From assembly GCA_964555625.1 (NCBI GenBank), contig CAZKTE010000055.1, forward strand, positions 1 through 10,306: 10,306 bases of DNA. The letters are read 5' to 3'. The notes under the pieces were generated by a model. That model saw only the letters and a program-made list of their open reading frames with translations. It was not told where the DNA came from and did not search any database. Positions 6,527 through 10,306 of the stretch are shown here, in pieces; the first letter of the stretch is position 1; every line of letters starts with the position of its first letter. The translations under genes and the position numbers were made by a program. This DNA is from CAZJKE01 sp964555625. GTDB lineage: Bacteria > Planctomycetota > Phycisphaerae > Phycisphaerales > SM1A02.

Positions 6527-8739
6527 CGCCGCCTCCCCCCGAGGTACCCCTCGTCGGCCAGAGCATGGAGCACCTGGTTTGCAACCGGGCCGGCGGCCCG
6601 GCCACCGCTGCCGCCGTACTCGATGAGGATTGCCGCCACGACCGTGGGTCGATCGGCTCCGCGCGGCGCGGCCATGACCAGAAACCACGCGTGATCGAGG
6701 TGCTGCACCACCAGGTCAGGCGTGCCATCGCGATTGCGATCGATCCGCAGCGGCGGGGCCTCGGCCGTGCCGGTCTTGCCCCAGCGCTCGATGTTTGCGA
6801 GGTTGAAGATCGGCTCGCGGTCGCCGCTACCGTGGATGATGTTCGTGCCGGTGCCATGGCCTTCGCTGACGGCGTCGCGCAGCCCGTCAAGGGCCATCTC
6901 CACGCCGCGTGGATCCAGGCCCAGGGGCACCAGTGGCTTGGCGTCGATGGAGATCACCGATGGGGTTAGCCACCCGCCGCCGCGGGCCAGCGCCGCGTAC
7001 GCAGCCGCCGCGTGCAGCGGCGTCCAACTGATCTCGCCCTGGCCGATGGCCATGCTCACTGTCTCGAAGGCCAACTCGCCACGGCGAGCCAACTGCGAGA
7101 GTCGCTGGCCATCGGGCACGTGGCCCTGGCGACCGTCGGCATCCGCATCGGTCAGCCGCCGCCCAAGCGGGGCGCCCAGGCCCATCCGCTCCAGCCACCA
7201 GAGCAGGCGATCGAGCCCCAGACGGGAACCGACCTCGTAGAAGAAGACATTACATGATCGCGCAATGGCCTCGACCGGCGCCAAGTCGCCGTGGGTGGCA
7301 AACCCGTACTTCTCGCGATAGATCCAGCAGCGGGCTGCGTTGTGCACATCCGGGAAGAAGTGGCCGCTGCAGGCGATCGTGTCATTAACCGCCAGAACGC
7401 CGTCGGTGATGCCCGCCGCCAGGACCAGGGGCTTGACGATCGACCCGGGCGGATAGAGACCGAAGGCGGCGCGGTTGAGCCAGGGCAGAGCGTCGGGCTC
7501 CACCTCCATGGAGGGCGTGGGGGTCGAGGCCATTGCCAGGACCTCGCCGCTGTCGACGTCCAGGACCACGATCGCCCCTCGCAGCGGCGTGCCCACGGGC
7601 AGGCCGCTGTTGCGATGCCAGGGCTGGACGACCGCCAGGCCCAACTCAGGCGAGAGGATCGCCTGGACGCGGGCCTGCAGCGCTAGGTCAAGGGTCAGCG
7701 TGATGTCCTCGCCACCGGCAGGCGGAAGCCTGTCGCGCTCCGAGCCGTCGCGGGCGACCACGACCCTGCCGCGGGCACCCCGCAGTCGCCCCTCGAGCGA
7801 CGCCTCGAGGCCACGTGAGCCGACCTCGTCCCCGGCGCGATAGCCGGCCAGATCCACGCTGCCGTCGCTGCGGCGAAATGGCAGGCGCTCCACGTCCTCG
7901 GCCCAGGCGCTGCCTCGCACTGCGCCGATGACCACGTCCCCCACGTCCGGCACTGCAATCTCCACATCGCCTGCCCGTCGCAGGCCCCGTGGCAGCGTGG
8001 TGCCGTCGATCGTGACGATCTGGCTGCGCATCGGGTAGCTGCGACGACGTGAGTGGCGCACATCGACCCAGCCGTCCTGTTCCTGACCGAGCATGCGGCA
8101 GCGCATGGCCATCTGGTCATCCACCCGCGGCAGGACCACGTGCACATCGCGCTGCTCGCGGATCGGCCCCGGGCTCCAATCGGTGTCGATCCCGAAGCGC
8201 GCGCGGTGGGCGTCCTCCTGCCGCACCCAGTAGGAGGCGGCGGTGCGCTGGACCTGGCCGCGAATGACATCTAGACGTCGATCGAGCGTATCGCGACTGA
8301 TTGACCCGAGGGAGGCAAGTTGGGTCCAGAAGGCATCGAGCCGATGGCGGCGAGCGTCAAGGTGTAGATCCACCGCGCTGGCCCGCTCCTCGGGCGACAG
8401 CGCCGCCCACGCGTCGGCCCCGATCGCCTCACTCGCATCGCGGCGGGCCATCGCGTTTGCCCGGTCCCCGGTCACCACGTCCCAGGGCACCGCCACGTCG
8501 AAGGTCGGCTCGTCGGTGGCCAGGATGCGGCCGCGGCGATCGAGCAACCGGCCTCGCCAGGTCGGCAGCCACTGGACGGTGTTGAGACGTTCCTGCGCCT
8601 TGGCCAGGCGGTCCTGGCCCTCTGTCATGGTGAGTTGGGCTGCCCGCCAGGCCAGCATGCCCAACGCCACCAGCAGCAGCAGCCCCAGCACCAGCAGTCG
8701 CCGGTGGAAGAGCAGTAGTCGCGGGGGTTGAGCGCTCAT
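6523..8739 (-). CDS. mrdA: Penicillin-binding protein 2 (class B transpeptidase)
   Basis: A 738-residue class B penicillin-binding protein that crosslinks peptidoglycan as partner of RodA. A short cytoplasmic N-terminus is followed by one membrane anchor (about 12-33), the pedestal/dimerisation region (about 55-345) and the transpeptidase domain (about 385-730). The three active-site motifs are S433-I-V-K436, S495-C-N497 and K655-T-G657 followed by TAE. It is longer than E. coli PBP2 (about 630 residues); much of the excess appears to lie in the N-terminal half (about 95-245). C457, C471, H483 and C496 could form a metal site, and two DxDxDG-type loops occur at 531-536 and 667-672. The ATG at 8739 is needed for the anchor; the ribosome site is weak. 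First gene of the - strand operon, in mrdA-rodA order as in many bacteria. mreBCD are not adjacent. Confidence 0.96.
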   Translation of the reverse strand: MSAQPPRLLLFHRRLLVLGLLLLVALGMLAWRAAQLTMTEGQDRLAKAQERLNTVQWLPTWRGRLLDRRGRILATDEPTFDVAVPWDVVTGDRANAMARRDASEAIGADAWAALSPEERASAVDLHLDARRHRLDAFWTQLASLGSISRDTLDRRLDVIRGQVQRTAASYWVRQEDAHRARFGIDTDWSPGPIREQRDVHVVLPRVDDQMAMRCRMLGQEQDGWVDVRHSRRRSYPMRSQIVTIDGTTLPRGLRRAGDVEIAVPDVGDVVIGAVRGSAWAEDVERLPFRRSDGSVDLAGYRAGDEVGSRGLEASLEGRLRGARGRVVVARDGSERDRLPPAGGEDITLTLDLALQARVQAILSPELGLAVVQPWHRNSGLPVGTPLRGAIVVLDVDSGEVLAMASTPTPSMEVEPDALPWLNRAAFGLYPPGSIVKPLVLAAGITDGVLAVNDTIACSGHFFPDVHNAARCWIYREKYGFATHGDLAPVEAIARSCNVFFYEVGSRLGLDRLLWWLERMGLGAPLGRRLTDADADGRQGHVPDGQRLSQLARRGELAFETVSMAIGQGEISWTPLHAAAAYAALARGGGWLTPSVISIDAKPLVPLGLDPRGVEMALDGLRDAVSEGHGTGTNIIHGSGDREPIFNLANIERWGKTGTAEAPPLRIDRNRDGTPDLVVQHLDHAWFLVMAAPRGADRPTVVAAILIEYGGSGGRAAGPVANQVLHALADEGYLGGRRR

Positions 8740-8805
8740 GGGGCAGTCCGTTGCACCATTGGGTAGGGTACCTCCCCCTGCCGGCTGTCACGGCAGAAGC
8801 TGCCC
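8740..8805. promoter_or_regulatory. Divergent promoter region between mrdA and the aldo/keto reductase
   Basis: This 66-base spacer separates two divergent starts and must hold whatever drives both, unless mrdA is read from further right. I see a symmetrical TAGGGTA at 8764-8770, which reads TACCCTA on the other strand, so it could act as a shared -10 facing both ways. On the - strand a GTGACA (8791-8786) lies 15 bases upstream of TACCCT. A small inverted repeat TGCCG...CGGCA lies at 8779-8795. None of these is close to consensus, so the individual elements are tentative although a promoter is expected here. Confidence 0.4.
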
Positions 8806-9762
8806 ATGAAGTACCGACGACTTGGCGCCTGGGGCGTTCAGCTCTCCGAGATCGGTTTCGGATCTTGGCTGACACTCAACGACTGTGACCAGGAGCGGGC
8901 CGACGCGCTCTACGCCACCGCCTACGAGGAAGGCATCAACTTCTTCGACACGGCCAACGCCTACGGGGCCGGCTCGACCGAGACGGTCGTGGGCAAGGCG
9001 TTGGCCCCTTTTCGACGCGACACCTACGTCCTTGCGACCAAGGCCTTCTGGCCCTTCGACCGTGACTGGCCCTTCCCCGGAGCCAACGACCGCGGGCTCA
9101 GCCGCAAGCACCTCTTCGAGCAGTGCCACGCGTCTCTAGTTCGGCTTGGCACCGACTACATCGATCTCTACCAGTGCCATCGCTTCGACCCGGATACGCC
9201 CCTGGCCGAGACCTGCCGGGTGATGCACGATCTGATCGTCGCGGGGAAGGTGTTGTACTGGGGCGTGAGCGAATGGACCGCCGACCAGATCGAGGAGGCC
9301 CACAGCCTCTGCGTCGAGAACGGCTGGCACCTGCCGGTATCAAATCAGCCCCTCTACAACATGCTCGAGCGCCATTGGGAGGCCGAGGTCTTCCCGGCCT
9401 GCAAGCGCCTGGGCATGGGCATCATCAACTTCTCGCCTCTCTGCGAGGGGCTCCTCAGCGGCAAGTACCTCGACGGCGTCCCCGAAGGCTCACGCGCCGC
9501 AGATGAGTCGCTTGGACAGTTCATTGCGCCGCGCATGACCGTTCAGAATGCCGATCGGATCCGCGCGTTGTGCGGGATTGCCGAGGAGCTCAGTGCCTCC
9601 ATGGCGGCCCTTGCGCTGCGCTGGTGCCTGCGACGAGAGGAACTCACGAGCACCATCGTGGGCGCAACACGGCCCGACCAATTGCGGCAGAACGTGGCGG
9701 CAGTCGACATTGACCTCGATGCAAGCACGCTGGAGGCCATCGAGGCCATCCTCGCGAGTTGA
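8806..9762 (+). CDS. Aldo/keto reductase (Kv-beta/YghZ-like)
   Basis: A 318-residue cytoplasmic NADPH-dependent oxidoreductase with the aldo/keto reductase barrel. The catalytic tetrad is visible: D48 and Y53 in 'DTANAYG', K79 in 'LATKAF', and H125 in 'LYQCHRFD'. Further family features are 'WGVSEW' (152-157), 'SNQPLYNMLER' (179-189), 'FSPLCEGLLSGKY' (209-221) and the cofactor-binding 'GATRPDQLRQN' (286-296). The sequence is closest in style to the potassium-channel beta-subunit/YghZ branch, whose members reduce aldehydes. The physiological substrate cannot be assigned. The ATG at 8806 gives the normal family N-terminus ('MKYRRLGAWGVQLS'). It appears to be transcribed alone: it diverges from mrdA, and a strong promoter for the next unit overlaps its stop codon. 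Confidence 0.94.
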   Translation: MKYRRLGAWGVQLSEIGFGSWLTLNDCDQERADALYATAYEEGINFFDTANAYGAGSTETVVGKALAPFRRDTYVLATKAFWPFDRDWPFPGANDRGLSRKHLFEQCHASLVRLGTDYIDLYQCHRFDPDTPLAETCRVMHDLIVAGKVLYWGVSEWTADQIEEAHSLCVENGWHLPVSNQPLYNMLERHWEAEVFPACKRLGMGIINFSPLCEGLLSGKYLDGVPEGSRAADESLGQFIAPRMTVQNADRIRALCGIAEELSASMAALALRWCLRREELTSTIVGATRPDQLRQNVAAVDIDLDASTLEAIEAILAS

Positions 9763-9786
9763 CCTCCTCCGCTGCGGACCTAGAAT
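9759..9786 (+). promoter_or_regulatory. Sigma-70-type promoter upstream of tRNA-Gln and glmU
   Basis: TTGACC (9759-9764, 5 of 6 matches to TTGACA) and TAGAAT (9781-9786, 5 of 6 matches to TATAAT) are separated by 16 bases. This is the best promoter match in the window. The -35 box overlaps the stop codon of the aldo/keto reductase gene. Transcription would start near 9793 and would include the hairpin-rich stretch, tRNA-Gln and glmU. Confidence 0.75.
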
Positions 9787-9791
9787 GGTCC
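9776..9791. repeat. Inverted repeat enclosing the -10 box
   Basis: GGACC (9776-9780) and GGTCC (9787-9791) form a perfect 5-base inverted repeat with the TAGAAT -10 hexamer exactly as its 6-base centre. It could be an operator dyad that lets a repressor block the promoter, or simply chance in a GC-rich sequence. No candidate regulator lies in the window. Confidence 0.45.
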
Positions 9792-9792
9792 C

Positions 9793-9995
9793 CCTTCCCC
9801 CACGAGGGGCCGTCGGTGACTGGCAGACTGCTGCTGGGCGCCGCAAGGGGCAGTCGTCGCGGCGGCGACCGTTCCAGTCTCGGGGAAGATCGCCGCGGAC
9901 AGGGCATCGGCCAATGGTCGAGGACCTCCCGCGACGCCAAGAGGCAGTCCGCTTTCGCAGCGGGCAGGAGGATCGCGACCGCGAGCCGATTGAAA
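9793..9995 (+). ncRNA. Hairpin-rich noncoding leader (candidate structured RNA)
   Basis: About 200 bases between the promoter and the tRNA contain no convincing gene; the open frames crossing it are arginine-rich, run into the tRNA, or lie antisense. Several stems can be drawn on the transcript: CCCC/GGGG at 9798-9809 with loop ACGA; GACTGC/GCAGTC at 9826-9855 with an inner TGC/GCA; a 7-base stem 9862-9868 with 9890-9896 containing an inner TTCC/GGAA; a 7-base stem (one G-U) at 9947-9965 with loop TTCGC; and TCGC/GCGA at 9973-9984. I do not recognise a known RNA family (no SRP RNA core, no T-box, no tmRNA). It may be a small RNA released by tRNA 5' processing, or only a structured tRNA precursor. 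Confidence 0.3.
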
Positions 9996-10067
9996 TGGCC
10001 CGTGGTGTAATCGGTAACACACCTGGTTTTGGTCCAGGCGTTCCAAGTTCGAGTCTTGGCGGGCCAG
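9996..10067 (+). tRNA. tRNA-Gln (anticodon UUG)
   Basis: A complete 72-base cloverleaf. The acceptor stem TGGCCCG (9996-10002) pairs with CGGGCCA (10060-10066). The D stem GTGT/ACAC is 10005-10008 with 10017-10020, and the anticodon stem CCTGG/CCAGG is 10022-10026 with 10034-10038. Loop TTTTGGT puts anticodon TTG at 10029-10031, and the T stem CCAAG/CTTGG encloses TTCGAGT. The U1-A72 pair and G73 discriminator are identity features of bacterial glutamine tRNAs. The 3' CCA is not encoded (TTC follows G73), so it must be added by tRNA nucleotidyltransferase. glmU starts 17 bases after the tRNA end. Confidence 0.97.
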
Positions 10068-10083
10068 TTCCCCAGCAACACCC

Positions 10084-10306
10084 ATGTCCAGCAGCACCCC
10101 ACAGTCCACGAGCGATCGCCCCCTTGCCGCCATCATCCTGGCTGCAGGCAAGGGCACGCGCATGGACAGTGACCTGCCCAAGGTCGCCCACGACGTCGCA
10201 GGCCAGCCCATCGTCGCCTGGGTCGTGGACGCCGTGCGCAGTGCAGGCGCGTCCCGTGTCCTCCTGGTGGTGGGCCACGAGGCCCAAGTCATCTCGGACC
10301 TGATGG
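10084..10306 (+). CDS. glmU: UDP-GlcNAc pyrophosphorylase GlmU (N-terminal fragment)
   Basis: The gene runs off the right edge; 74 codons are visible. After about 14 polar residues rich in Ser and Thr comes 'LAAIILAAGKGTRMDSDLPK', the nucleotide-binding loop of the GlmU uridyltransferase domain (G-x-G-T-R-M with a downstream conserved lysine). Then follow 'VAGQPIVAWVVDAVRSAG' and 'VLLVVGHEA', as in GlmU. The full enzyme acetylates glucosamine 1-phosphate and couples it to UTP, giving UDP-GlcNAc for peptidoglycan. The C-terminal acetyltransferase half is outside the window, so a single-domain nucleotidyltransferase cannot be excluded. The leader after the tRNA (TTCCCCAGCAACACCC) has no Shine-Dalgarno sequence. 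Confidence 0.88.
   Translation, partial: MSSSTPQSTSDRPLAAIILAAGKGTRMDSDLPKVAHDVAGQPIVAWVVDAVRSAGASRVLLVVGHEAQVISDLM

Noticed and set aside
6527..6688. 54-codon upstream extension of rodA
   Set aside because: It lies inside mrdA, is arginine-rich and unlike a membrane protein. The start at 6526 has an ATGA overlap and a good ribosome site.
9947..9965. GC-rich hairpin as an intrinsic terminator before tRNA-Gln
   Set aside because: The stem is good but it is followed by GCAGGAGG rather than a T-run, and there is no other good promoter for the tRNA after it.
9490..10287. A 265-codon - strand open frame and overlapping + strand frames across the reductase end, the leader, tRNA-Gln and glmU
   Set aside because: The - strand frame contains 'LELGTPGPKPGVLPI', the well-known false peptide from translating a tRNA gene antisense; the + strand frames run through the same tRNA. 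All are shadows.
1..10306. CRISPR arrays, insertion sequences, phage or toxin-antitoxin genes
   Set aside because: No spaced direct repeats, transposase motifs or terminal inverted repeats were seen. The tRNA-Gln 3' end leads straight into glmU with no integrase or duplicated tRNA end in view.

Overview
The window comes from a GC-rich bacterial chromosome with tightly packed genes. It carries core housekeeping genes rather than an obvious accessory island. The protein sequences (an antiporter of the citrate-transporter/NhaD type, a DinG-like helicase with a 'GRGNYIS' segment, an elongated PBP2, and a tRNA-Gln followed by glmU) and a TTGACC-N16-TAGAAT promoter fit Planctomycetota, perhaps a Phycisphaerae-like lineage. 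That placement is a judgement from family resemblance and was not tested.

Layout. (1) Positions 1-194: C-terminal end of an ion antiporter gene, + strand. (2) 215-1269: thiS and thiG, + strand, encoding the sulfur carrier and thiazole synthase of thiamine synthesis. (3) 1271-8739: a five-gene - strand block read from right to left: mrdA (PBP2), rodA, rsmG, a dinG-like helicase, and a phosphomannomutase/phosphoglucomutase. The first four are joined by 4-, 1- and 4-base overlaps and the last follows a 20-base gap, so the block is very probably one operon. It meets thiG tail to tail with a single base between the stop codons. (4) 8740-8805: a 66-base divergent spacer. (5) 8806-9762: an aldo/keto reductase, + strand. 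(6) 9763-9995: a noncoding stretch that opens with a strong sigma-70-type promoter and is rich in hairpins. (7) 9996-10067: tRNA-Gln(UUG). (8) 10084-end: the start of glmU, + strand, cut by the window edge.

How the genes fit together. PBP2 (transpeptidase) and RodA (glycosyltransferase) are the cognate pair of the peptidoglycan elongation machine. GlmU makes UDP-GlcNAc for the same wall, and the phosphohexomutase supplies activated hexoses for envelope polysaccharide. RsmG (ribosome methylation) and the helicase (DNA maintenance) share the operon without an evident functional link.

I did not find a clearly new system. The observations most worth a second look are: a likely zinc site and two DxDxDG calcium-type loops in PBP2; loss of the usual first iron-sulfur cysteine in the helicase; and the structured promoter/leader/tRNA/glmU arrangement at the right end, where the -10 box sits inside a perfect inverted repeat.
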